Assembly (NCBI RefSeq): GCF_014649755.1
Contig: NZ_BMTQ01000016.1
Location: 117,244-181,243, forward strand
Origin: Streptomyces litmocidini
Lineage (GTDB): Bacteria > Actinomycetota > Actinomycetes > Streptomycetales > Streptomycetaceae
Length of the DNA stretch: 64,000 bases
Direction of reading: 5' to 3'
Made by a program: the position numbers and the translations under genes. Below the pieces are notes generated by a model that had not been told where the DNA came from, did not search any database, and was given only the letters and a program-made list of their open reading frames with translations. Below are positions 54,586 through 62,039 of this stretch, one piece after another; positions within the stretch are counted from its first letter, which is position 1, and each line of letters begins with the position of its first letter.

Positions 54586-54786
54586 GGTCGCACAACCCCA
54601 TACGACGAGCGTGAAGCCGCCGGCCAGCCGCCGGTCCTCGGTAGTGGCCCCCGGAAACGAACATCCGGGTGCTTCGATCGAAGACCGGCCCGCCCTCCGA
54701 GTGCGCGCTTCTCCGCCGCCGTCGCACACCGTCCCCGGCCACACGGGCCGAAGGACGCAAAGACGAACACGTAGGAGAAACCCATA

Positions 54787-57006
54787 GTGGAGAACGAGAC
54801 CCACTACGCCGAGGCCGTCATCGACAACGGCGCCTTCGGAACCCGCACCATCCGCTTCGAGACCGGCCGTCTGGCCAAGCAGGCCGCCGGCTCCGCCGTC
54901 GCCTACCTGGACGACGACACGATGGTCCTCTCCGCGACCACCGCCTCGAAGCGCCCCAAGGACCAGCTCGACTTCTTCCCCCTGACGGTGGACGTCGAGG
55001 AGCGGATGTACGCGGCCGGCAAGATCCCCGGCTCCTTCTTCCGCCGTGAGGGCCGCCCCTCCGAGGACGCCGTCCTCACCTGCCGCCTGATCGACCGCCC
55101 GCTGCGCCCCTCCTTCAAGAAGGGCCTGCGCAACGAGATCCAGATCGTCGAGACGATCATGGCGCTCAACCCCGACCACCTGTACGACGTGGTCGCCATC
55201 AACGCCGCCTCCTGCTCCACGCAGCTGGCCGGCCTGCCCTTCTCCGGCCCGATCGGCGGCACCCGCGTCGCCCTGATCAAGGGCCAGTGGGTCGCCTTCC
55301 CGACGCACACCGAGCTCGAGGACGCCGTCTTCGACATGGTCGTCGCCGGTCGCGTCCTCGAGGACGGCGACGTCGCGATCATGATGGTCGAGGCCGAGGC
55401 CACCGAGAAGACCATCCAGCTGGTCAAGGACGGCGCCGAGGCGCCGACCGAGGAGGTCGTCGCCGCCGGTCTCGAGGCCGCGAAGCCCTTCATCAAGGTC
55501 CTCTGCAAGGCCCAGTCGGACCTCGCCGCCAAGGCCGCCAAGCCCACCGGCGAGTTCCCCGTCTTCCTGGACTACCAGGACGACGTCCTGGAGGCGCTCA
55601 CCGCCGCCGTCAAGGACGAGCTCGCCCAGGCGCTCACCATCGCCGGCAAGCAGGAGCGCGAGACCGAGCTCGACCGCATCAAGGAGATCGCCGCCGAGAA
55701 GCTCCTCCCGGCCTTCGAGGGCCGCGAGAAGGAGATCTCCGGTGCCTACCGCGCGCTGACCAAGAAGCTGGTCCGCGAGCGGATCATCAAGGACAAGGTC
55801 CGCATCGACGGCCGCGGCATCACGGACATCCGTACGCTCGCCGCCGAGGTCGAGGCCATCCCGCGCGTGCACGGCTCGGCGCTGTTCGAGCGTGGGGAGA
55901 CCCAGATCCTGGGCGTCACCACCCTCAACATGCTCCGCATGGAGCAGCAGCTGGACACCCTCTCCCCGGTGACCCGCAAGCGCTACATGCACAACTACAA
56001 CTTCCCGCCGTACTCCGTCGGCGAGACCGGCCGCGTGGGCTCGCCCAAGCGCCGCGAGATCGGCCACGGCGCCCTCGCCGAGCGCGCCCTCGTGCCGGTC
56101 CTCCCGACCCGCGAGGAGTTCCCCTACGCGATCCGCCAGGTGTCCGAGGCCCTCGGCTCCAACGGCTCGACGTCCATGGGCTCGGTCTGCGCCTCCACCA
56201 TGTCGCTGCTGAACGCCGGTGTGCCGCTGAAGGCCCCCGTCGCCGGCATCGCCATGGGCCTGATCTCCGAGGAGATCGACGGCCAGACGCACTACGTCGC
56301 CCTCACCGACATCCTCGGTGCGGAGGACGCCTTCGGCGACATGGACTTCAAGGTCGCCGGCACGAAGGAGTTCGTCACCGCCCTCCAGCTCGACACCAAG
56401 CTGGACGGCATCCCGGCCTCCGTCCTGGCCGCGGCCCTCAAGCAGGCCCGCGACGCCCGCCTCCACATCCTCGACGTGATGATGGAAGCGATCGACACGC
56501 CGGACGAGATGTCCCCGAACGCCCCGCGGATCATCACCGTCAAGATCCCCGTGGACAAGATCGGCGAGGTCATCGGCCCCAAGGGCAAGATGATCAACCA
56601 GATCCAGGAGGACACCGGCGCCGAGATCACGATCGAGGACGACGGCACCATCTACATCGGTGCCGCCCAGGGCTCGCAGGCCGAGGCCGCCCGCGCCACG
56701 ATCAACGGCATCGCCAACCCGACCATGCCGGAGGTCGGCGAGCGCTACCTGGGTACGGTCGTCAAGACCACCACCTTCGGTGCCTTCGTCTCCCTGATGC
56801 CCGGCAAGGACGGCCTGCTGCACATCTCGCAGATCCGCAAGCTCGCCGGTGGCAAGCGCGTGGAGAACGTCGAGGACGTGCTCGCGATCGGCGCGAAGGT
56901 CCAGGTCGAGATCGCCGAGATCGACCAGCGCGGCAAGCTCTCCCTCGTCCCCGTCATGGCCGACGAGGACGCCGCCGAGGGTGACAAGGACGACGCCGCC
57001 AAGTGA
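54787..57006 (+). CDS. pnp: Polynucleotide phosphorylase
   Basis: The 739-residue phosphorolytic 3'-5' exoribonuclease also polyadenylates RNA in Streptomyces, where it is known as guanosine pentaphosphate synthetase I. Two RNase PH domains are present: the first with FFPLTVDVEERMYAAGKIPGSFFRREGRP, the second with GSALFERGETQILG and YNFPPYSVGETGRVGSPKRREIGHGALAERAL. They flank the helical domain. KH (VIGPKGKMINQIQEDTGAEI) and S1 (GERYLGTVVKTTTFGAFVSLMPGKDGLLHISQI) domains end the protein. GTG start with TAGGAGAAA. The stop overlaps the next gene (GTGA). Confidence 0.97.
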   Translation: MENETHYAEAVIDNGAFGTRTIRFETGRLAKQAAGSAVAYLDDDTMVLSATTASKRPKDQLDFFPLTVDVEERMYAAGKIPGSFFRREGRPSEDAVLTCRLIDRPLRPSFKKGLRNEIQIVETIMALNPDHLYDVVAINAASCSTQLAGLPFSGPIGGTRVALIKGQWVAFPTHTELEDAVFDMVVAGRVLEDGDVAIMMVEAEATEKTIQLVKDGAEAPTEEVVAAGLEAAKPFIKVLCKAQSDLAAKAAKPTGEFPVFLDYQDDVLEALTAAVKDELAQALTIAGKQERETELDRIKEIAAEKLLPAFEGREKEISGAYRALTKKLVRERIIKDKVRIDGRGITDIRTLAAEVEAIPRVHGSALFERGETQILGVTTLNMLRMEQQLDTLSPVTRKRYMHNYNFPPYSVGETGRVGSPKRREIGHGALAERALVPVLPTREEFPYAIRQVSEALGSNGSTSMGSVCASTMSLLNAGVPLKAPVAGIAMGLISEEIDGQTHYVALTDILGAEDAFGDMDFKVAGTKEFVTALQLDTKLDGIPASVLAAALKQARDARLHILDVMMEAIDTPDEMSPNAPRIITVKIPVDKIGEVIGPKGKMINQIQEDTGAEITIEDDGTIYIGAAQGSQAEAARATINGIANPTMPEVGERYLGTVVKTTTFGAFVSLMPGKDGLLHISQIRKLAGGKRVENVEDVLAIGAKVQVEIAEIDQRGKLSLVPVMADEDAAEGDKDDAAK

Positions 57007-58382
57007 CGTCCCGTAGTTCCCGCGCGACGGCCCGCCCCTCTTCGGAGGGGCGGGCCGTCGCCCGTACCCAAACGCTTCTCCCGGGCAAGGACGGCATCGG
57101 CACGGTCCGGCGCACGACCCTCCCCGGGGGCCTGAGGATCGTCACCGAGACCCTCCCCTCCGTGCGCTCCGCCACCTTCGGCATCTGGGCGCACGTGGGC
57201 TCCCGCGACGAGACCCCCACGCTCAACGGCGCGACCCACTACCTGGAGCACCTCCTCTTCAAGGGCACCCACCAGCGGTCCGCCCTCGACATCTCCGCCG
57301 CGCTCGACGCGGTCGGCGGCGAGATGAACGCCTTCACGGCGAAGGAGTACACCTGCTACTACGCCCGGGTCCTCGACACCGACCTGCCGCTGGCGATCGA
57401 CGTCGTCTGCGACATGCTCACCGACTCGCTCATCCTCGACGAGGACGTGGACGCCGAGCGCGGCGTCATCCTCGAGGAGATCGCGATGACCGAGGACGAC
57501 CCGGGTGACGTCGTGCACGACCTGTTCGCGCAGACGATGTTCGGCGACACCCCCCTGGGCCGCCCGGTCCTCGGCACCGTCGACACGATCAACGCGCTCG
57601 GCCGCGGTCAGATCGCCCGCTTCTACAAGAAGCACTACGATCCGACCCACCTGGTCGTCGCCTGCGCGGGCAACGTCGACCACGCCACGGTGGTGCGCCA
57701 GGTCCGCCGCGCCTTCGAGAGGGCCGGCGCCCTCGGCCGCACCGACGCCGTCCCCGTCGGCCCCCGCGAGGGCGTCCGGACCATCCGCACGGCGGGCCGC
57801 GTCGAGCTCCTGAACCGCAAGACCGAGCAGGCCCACGTGGTCCTCGGCATGCCGGGCCTGGCCCGCACCGACGAGCGCCGCTGGGCCCTGGGCGTGCTGA
57901 ACACCGCCCTCGGCGGCGGCATGTCCTCCCGCCTCTTCCAGGAGGTCCGGGAGAAGCGCGGCCTGGCCTACAGCGTGTACTCGTACACCTCGGGCTTCGC
58001 CGACTGCGGCCTCTTCGGGGTGTACGCGGGCTGCCGGCCCGGCCAGGTCCACGACGTCCTGAAGATCTGCCGCGACGAGCTCGGCAAGGTCGCTTCGGAC
58101 GGCCTCACGGACGAGGAGATCACCCGCGCCGTGGGCCAGCTCTCCGGCTCGACCGTGCTCGGCCTGGAGGACACCGGCGCGCTGATGAACCGCATCGGCA
58201 AGAGCGAGCTGTGCTGGGGCACCCAGATGTCGGTCGACGACATGCTCTCCCGGATCGCGGCGGTCACCCCGGACGAGGTCCGCGAGGTCGCCCGCGATGT
58301 ACTGGAGCAGCGGCCCTCCCTGTCGGTGATCGGCCCGCTGAAGGACAAGCAGGCGGACCGCCTCCACCGAGCGGTCTCCTGA
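57003..58382 (+). CDS. M16-family zinc metallopeptidase
   Basis: The 459-residue peptidase has the inverted zinc motif HYLEH (H79, E82, H83) and the downstream acidic ligand region AERGVILEEIAM. The second, inactive M16 half carries GGGMSSRLFQEVREKRGLAYSVYSYTSGFADCGLFGVYAG. It is related to mitochondrial processing peptidase-type enzymes and probably cytosolic. Its start GTG overlaps the pnp stop, so it is coupled to pnp. A perfect hairpin lies within codons 8-20. The first ~22 residues are poorly conserved in type, so a downstream start is possible. Confidence 0.92.
   Translation: MTSRSSRATARPSSEGRAVARTQTLLPGKDGIGTVRRTTLPGGLRIVTETLPSVRSATFGIWAHVGSRDETPTLNGATHYLEHLLFKGTHQRSALDISAALDAVGGEMNAFTAKEYTCYYARVLDTDLPLAIDVVCDMLTDSLILDEDVDAERGVILEEIAMTEDDPGDVVHDLFAQTMFGDTPLGRPVLGTVDTINALGRGQIARFYKKHYDPTHLVVACAGNVDHATVVRQVRRAFERAGALGRTDAVPVGPREGVRTIRTAGRVELLNRKTEQAHVVLGMPGLARTDERRWALGVLNTALGGGMSSRLFQEVREKRGLAYSVYSYTSGFADCGLFGVYAGCRPGQVHDVLKICRDELGKVASDGLTDEEITRAVGQLSGSTVLGLEDTGALMNRIGKSELCWGTQMSVDDMLSRIAAVTPDEVREVARDVLEQRPSLSVIGPLKDKQADRLHRAVS
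57025..57060 (+). terminator. 16-bp perfect hairpin with a TTCG loop inside the M16 gene start
   Basis: Arms 57025-57040 and 57045-57060 close on C(TTCG)G, an exceptionally stable tetraloop. It starts 19 nt after the pnp stop and looks like a pnp terminator, yet it lies inside the next reading frame if that starts at 57003. Confidence 0.65.
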
Positions 58383-58410
58383 TACCGAGCCCTAAGGAAG
58401 TTTCAGAGCA

Positions 58411-59163
58411 ATGAGCAAGCTGCGTGTGGCGGTCCTCGGAGCCAAGGGCCGCATCGGCTCCGAGGCGGTCAAGGCCGTCGAGGCCGCCGGGGACATGGAA
58501 CTGGTCGCGGCCCTGGGCCGCGGCGACGGCCTGGAGGCGCTCACCGAGGCGGGCGCCCAGGTCGTCATCGAGCTGACCACCCCGGACTCGGTCATGGAGA
58601 ACCTCGACTTCTGCGTGCGTCACGGCATCCACGCGGTCGTCGGCACCACCGGCTGGACCGAGGACCGCCTCGCGCAGCTGAACAGCTGGCTCGCCGCCTC
58701 CCCGGAGACCGGCGTCCTCATCGCCCCGAACTTCTCCATCGGAGCGGTCCTCACCATGAAGTTCGCGCAGATCGCGGCCCCGTACTTCGAGTCGGTCGAG
58801 GTCGTCGAGCTGCACCACCCGAACAAGGTGGACGCCCCCTCCGGCACGGCCACCCGCACCGCCCAGCTGATCGCCGAGGCCCGGTCGAAGGCAGGCTGCG
58901 CCCCGCAGCCCGACGCCACGACCACCGCCCTGGACGGCGCGCGCGGGGCGGACGTCGACGGGGTGCCCGTGCACGCGGTACGCCTCCGGGGCCTGCTGGC
59001 CCACCAGGAGGTGCTGCTCGGCGGCGAGGGCGAGACCCTCACCGTCCGCCACGACTCCCTGCACCACTCCAGCTTCATGCCGGGCATCCTCCTCGGCGCC
59101 CGCCGCGTGACCACGACTCCGGGCCTCACCTTCGGCCTGGAGCACTTCCTGGACCTGGGCTGA
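58411..59163 (+). CDS. dapB: 4-hydroxy-tetrahydrodipicolinate reductase
   Basis: The 250-residue enzyme reduces the DapA product with NAD(P)H in the diaminopimelate/lysine pathway. Nucleotide-binding VAVLGAKGRIGSEAV, GTTGWTEDRL, APNFSIGAVLTMKFAQ, and the substrate-binding ELHHPNKVDAPSGTATRTA are all present. Its partner dapA lies 1.9 kb downstream beyond small genes on both strands. ATG 58411 is preceded by TAAGGAAG at a rather long spacing. Confidence 0.97.
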   Translation: MSKLRVAVLGAKGRIGSEAVKAVEAAGDMELVAALGRGDGLEALTEAGAQVVIELTTPDSVMENLDFCVRHGIHAVVGTTGWTEDRLAQLNSWLAASPETGVLIAPNFSIGAVLTMKFAQIAAPYFESVEVVELHHPNKVDAPSGTATRTAQLIAEARSKAGCAPQPDATTTALDGARGADVDGVPVHAVRLRGLLAHQEVLLGGEGETLTVRHDSLHHSSFMPGILLGARRVTTTPGLTFGLEHFLDLG

Positions 59164-59168
59164 CGGTC

Positions 59169-59621
59169 ATGGGCGGAAAGATCACGTACGTCTTCCTGGC
59201 CACCGTCCTCGTCCTCGTCTTCGGCGTGGTGGGGATGGAGGGCGTCCTGCTGCTCCTCACGGGCGAGCCGGCCGCCATGGGCATGGGAGCGGTGGCGTTC
59301 CTGCTGCCCGTCGTGGGCGGCTGGTTCCTCTGGAAGAACACCCGGTTCGCGCGCCAGGCGGGCCGCCTCGCCTCCGAGCTGGAGGCCGAGGGCGGCCTGC
59401 CCGTCGACGAGCTGAAGCGCACGCAGGGCGGCCGGATCGACCGGGACTCGGCCGACGAGGTCTTCGCCCTGCGCAAGGCCGAGACGGAGGACTCACCCGA
59501 GGACTGGCGCTGCTGGTTCCGGCTCGCGGTGGCCTACCACGACGCCCGGGACACCCCGCGGGCCCGCAAGGCGATGCAGCGGGCCATCGCGCTCCACGAG
59601 GGGCGTCCGGTCAGCGCGTAG
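59169..59621 (+). CDS. Small membrane protein with a helical C-terminal domain
   Basis: The 150-residue protein has two N-terminal membrane helices (ITYVFLATVLVLVFGVVGMEGVLLLL and MGAVAFLLPVVGGWFLWKN). A charged helical region follows, and the end (WRCWFRLAVAYHDARDTPRARKAMQRAIALHEG) resembles one tetratricopeptide repeat. The family is conserved next to dapB in Streptomyces as I recall; no function is known. It starts 5 nt after the dapB stop, so the two are probably co-transcribed. Confidence 0.82.
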   Translation: MGGKITYVFLATVLVLVFGVVGMEGVLLLLTGEPAAMGMGAVAFLLPVVGGWFLWKNTRFARQAGRLASELEAEGGLPVDELKRTQGGRIDRDSADEVFALRKAETEDSPEDWRCWFRLAVAYHDARDTPRARKAMQRAIALHEGRPVSA

Positions 59622-59696
59622 CACCCCGGGCCCGTCCTGGCGATGATCCACGGCGACGAGGAGGTCGCGGCCCGCGCGGGCTTCCCGGCCCGCGCG

Positions 59697-59793
59697 GGCC
59701 GCCTTCTTCCACGGCCGGGGCATCGGCCGGACCGGACGGGTCCCGACCGACGACGCCGGGGCCTGCCGCGAGGGCCCGGCCCGGAAGGCGGCC
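59697..59793. terminator. Inverted GC segments between convergent genes
   Basis: GGGCCGCCTTC (59697-59707) is complementary to GAAGGCGGCCC (59783-59793). Repeated CCCGCGCGGG palindromes lie just before. Together they could fold into a large stem in the 220-bp gap after the 150-residue gene. Confidence 0.4.
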
Positions 59794-59841
59794 CTTGCCG
59801 ACCTCCACACCCGCGACGACCACCGCCGCGGGTCGATGCAC

Positions 59842-60387
59842 CTAGGCCGTGCCGTACTCGGCGTTCCAGGCCTCGACCGTGTCGGCCGCCCGGTCGAAGG
59901 CCTCGACACGGGAGAGGAAGTCGGCGTTGTGGTCGGTGAGCAGCAGCAGCTGCTCACCACCCCGCCGGTCGAGCACCAGGGCCTGGCCCTGCACCGTGCG
60001 GGGGAGCCCCAGCCAGCGCACCGGCTGCTGGACGGTCCGCAGGGACGCCACCTTCGCCCAGGGGACGGTGACGGTGGAGAAGAAGCCCACGCGCCGCACG
60101 CCGGCGCGGCTCACCCAGGCGCCCACGCGCAGCATCCGCAGGGCGGCCGCGATGACGAGCACGGCGACGCCGAACGTGGCGCACGCGCCGCCGAAGGCAC
60201 CGGCGAAGGCGATGACCACGGCGGCGAGCAGGACGAAGGACGCGAGCAGCAGCGCGAGCGCCGCCGCCCCCACCCGCCACGACCCGGGCCGGTACGGACG
60301 TCGCCACTGGTCGTGGTCGTCGAACGGCAGGGCGACGTGGTCGGTCGTGTCAAAAGCACGGTCGGCCGTCAGGAAGGGCAGGGGCAC
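59842..60387 (-). CDS. Membrane protein with a PH-like domain
   Basis: The 181-residue protein has two adjacent membrane helices (VGAAALALLLASFVLLAAVVIAFAG and GACATFGVAVLVIAAALRM), then a beta-rich part: GVRRVGFFSTVTVPWAKVASLRTVQQPVRWLGLPRTVQGQALVLDRRGGEQLLLLT. This is the pattern of bacterial PH-domain (DUF304-like) membrane proteins. GTG start. It is convergent with the preceding gene. The function is unknown. Confidence 0.78.
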   Translation of the reverse strand: MPLPFLTADRAFDTTDHVALPFDDHDQWRRPYRPGSWRVGAAALALLLASFVLLAAVVIAFAGAFGGACATFGVAVLVIAAALRMLRVGAWVSRAGVRRVGFFSTVTVPWAKVASLRTVQQPVRWLGLPRTVQGQALVLDRRGGEQLLLLTDHNADFLSRVEAFDRAADTVEAWNAEYGTA

Positions 60388-60441
60388 GACAGGTCCTCAC
60401 TCACAAGCACGCTCGAAGGGGCGATGCCCGGTGAGGCTACC

Positions 60442-60681
60442 TCAGCGGTTGTCGGAGGCCTCGGACTGCTGCTGACGAGCGGCCGAGTCACCCGACTGGA
60501 GCGAGGGCATCCCCAGGACGAGGGATCCGACGAGGCCGGCCACGACGGTCAGCCCGAGCAGGGTGCGGCCCACGATCTGCGAGGCGCGGAGGCGCTCCCG
60601 GGGCGGTGGAGTGACGTTACTGCGGAAGTGGTCGGCCTCCGCGACGAACGCGAACGGTACGGCCTCTCGCCGGCGGAACAT
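60442..60681 (-). CDS. Small single-helix membrane protein
   Basis: The 79-residue protein begins MFRRREAVPFAFVAEADHFRSNVTPPPRERLRASQIVG, followed by one membrane helix (TLLGLTVVAGLVGSLVLGM) and a polar Gln/Ser-rich tail. No family is recognised. ATG 60681 is chosen because AAGGAG stands 10 nt upstream; GTG 60690 would leave almost no spacing to that site. It is transcribed toward the PH-like gene, 54 bp away. Confidence 0.7.
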   Translation of the reverse strand: MFRRREAVPFAFVAEADHFRSNVTPPPRERLRASQIVGRTLLGLTVVAGLVGSLVLGMPSLQSGDSAARQQQSEASDNR

Positions 60682-60879
60682 CAGAGCCACTCTCCTTCTT
60701 CGTCGTCATGCGTCACAGGTACAGACGACGGAACGGACGTTTTGGTGCCCTTTTTTCATCAAAGCGGCCGAATCTCATCCTCCGGTAGGACGTCACGGAT
60801 GTGTGGAGATCGGGCGGGCCGCCCGACCGTCCGGCCCTACAGGCACACATGTCCGAACGCACGATAGGAAGTGTCCGTA

Positions 60880-60909
60880 TTGCGACGTTTCGAGAAGTTC
60901 ATCTAGGCT
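60880..60909 (+). promoter_or_regulatory. Promoter upstream of dapA
   Basis: -35 TTGCGA (60880-60885), 18-nt spacer, -10 TAGGCT (60904-60909). Predicted start near 60916, only about 5 nt before a 14-bp hairpin. Confidence 0.6.
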
Positions 60910-60920
60910 GATCAAACGGA

Positions 60921-60958
60921 CCCGGCGCTGCCTGAACCCCCGAGCAGGCAGCGCCGGG
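60921..60958 (+). terminator. Hairpin at the very 5' end of the dapA leader
   Basis: Arms CCCGGCGCTGCCTG (60921-60934) and CAGGCAGCGCCGGG (60945-60958), loop 10 nt, followed by CTCCCTTTCTCC. It could be an attenuator, a 5' stabilising cap, or the end of a very short RNA. Confidence 0.65.
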
Positions 60959-61006
60959 CTCCCTTTCTCCCGTCCCCCTCCGGGACACCCGGTGCTGAGC
61001 AGCGAG

Positions 61007-61012
61007 TAGCGT
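61007..61012 (+). promoter_or_regulatory. Second possible dapA -10 (TAGCGT), leaderless spacing
   Basis: Ends 7 nt before ATG 61020. There is no convincing Shine-Dalgarno before that ATG, which supports a leaderless mRNA. Confidence 0.4.
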
Positions 61013-61019
61013 GTTACCC

Positions 61020-61919
61020 ATGGCTCCGATCTCCACTCCGCAGACCCCCTTCGGGCGGGTCCTCACCGCCATGGTCACGCCCTTCACGGCGGACGGCGCA
61101 CTCGACCTCGACGGTGCCCAGCGACTCGCCACCCACCTGGTGGACGCAGGCAACGACGGCCTCGTCATCAACGGCACCACCGGCGAGTCCCCGACCACCA
61201 GCGACGCGGAGAAATCGGAGCTCGTACGAGCGGTGCTGGAGGCGGTCGGCGACCGCGCCCACGTCGTCGCCGGCATCGGCACCAACGACACCCACCACTC
61301 CGTCGAACTGGCCCGCACCGCCGAGCGCGACGGCGCCCACGGCCTCCTCGCCGTGACCCCTTACTACAACAAGCCCCCGCAGGAGGGCCTGTACCGGCAC
61401 TTCTCGGCCATCGCCGACGCCACCGGCCTCCCCGTGATGCTGTACGACATCCCCGGCCGCAGCGGCGTCCCGATCGACACCGAGACGATCGTCCGCCTCG
61501 CCGAGCACCCGCGCATCGTCGCCAACAAGGACGCCAAGGGCGACCTCGGCCGCGCCAGCTGGGCCATCGCCCGCTCCGGCCTCGCCTGGTACTCCGGCGA
61601 CGACATGCTCAACCTGCCGCTGCTCTCCGTCGGCGCCTGCGGCTTCGTCTCCGTCGTCGGCCACCTCGTCACCCCGGAGCTCCGCGCCCTCCTCGACGCC
61701 CACCTCGGCGGCGAGGTCCAGAAGGCCACCGAGATCCACCAGAAGCTGCTGCCGGTCTACACCGGCATGTTCCGCACCCAGGGCGTCATGACCACCAAGG
61801 CCGCCCTCGCCCTCCAGGGCCTCCCGGCCGGACCGCTGCGCCTCCCGCTCGTCGAGCTCTCCGCACAGGAGACCGAGCAGCTCAAGGTCGACCTGGCCGC
61901 CGGCGGGGTAGAACTCTGA
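61020..61919 (+). CDS. dapA: 4-hydroxy-tetrahydrodipicolinate synthase
   Basis: The 299-residue TIM-barrel aldolase condenses pyruvate with aspartate semialdehyde, the first step of diaminopimelate/lysine synthesis. Motifs are VINGTTGESPTTSDAEK, VTPYYNKPPQEGLYRHF, LYDIPGRSG, and the Schiff-base lysine K170 in ANKDAKGDL. ATG 61020 gives MAPISTPQTPFGRVLTAMVTPF, the expected N-terminus; GTG 61011 is less likely. It is followed by an A-rich spacer with direct repeats and the rnj gene. Confidence 0.97.
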   Translation: MAPISTPQTPFGRVLTAMVTPFTADGALDLDGAQRLATHLVDAGNDGLVINGTTGESPTTSDAEKSELVRAVLEAVGDRAHVVAGIGTNDTHHSVELARTAERDGAHGLLAVTPYYNKPPQEGLYRHFSAIADATGLPVMLYDIPGRSGVPIDTETIVRLAEHPRIVANKDAKGDLGRASWAIARSGLAWYSGDDMLNLPLLSVGACGFVSVVGHLVTPELRALLDAHLGGEVQKATEIHQKLLPVYTGMFRTQGVMTTKAALALQGLPAGPLRLPLVELSAQETEQLKVDLAAGGVEL

Positions 61920-61930
61920 CAACGAACTTC

Positions 61931-61962
61931 ACAACTGAACACGGTCTCGAACAACTGAACAC
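61931..61962 (+). repeat. Two 12-bp direct repeats 20 bp apart
   Basis: ACAACTGAACAC at 61931-61942 and 61951-61962, in an unusually A-rich, unstructured spacer between dapA and rnj. Confidence 0.6.
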
Positions 61963-61986
61963 CGACAACAGCAAGTGCACGATTGT

Positions 61987-62025
61987 CATGCGCGCCACGT
62001 GCCCGACCGGTACGTGGCGCGCATG
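61987..62025 (+). promoter_or_regulatory. 14-bp hairpin abutting the rnj ribosome site
   Basis: Arms CATGCGCGCCACGT (61987-62000) and ACGTGGCGCGCATG (62012-62025) with an 11-nt loop, directly followed by GTGAGGAGAG, the rnj Shine-Dalgarno. It may be the dapA terminator, an RNase target, or a control hairpin for rnj. Confidence 0.65.
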
Positions 62026-62039
62026 GTGAGGAGAGTCTT

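Larger units (their letters stand above)
60682..61019. other. 338-bp divergent gap with the dapA control region
   Basis: It holds the ribosome site of the small membrane protein (minus strand), an A/T-rich patch near 60740-60765 (CCCTTTTTTCATC), a good plus-strand promoter at 60880-60909, a strong hairpin at 60921-60958, and TAGCGT (61007-61012) placed 7 nt before the dapA ATG. No gene is seen. Confidence 0.7.
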
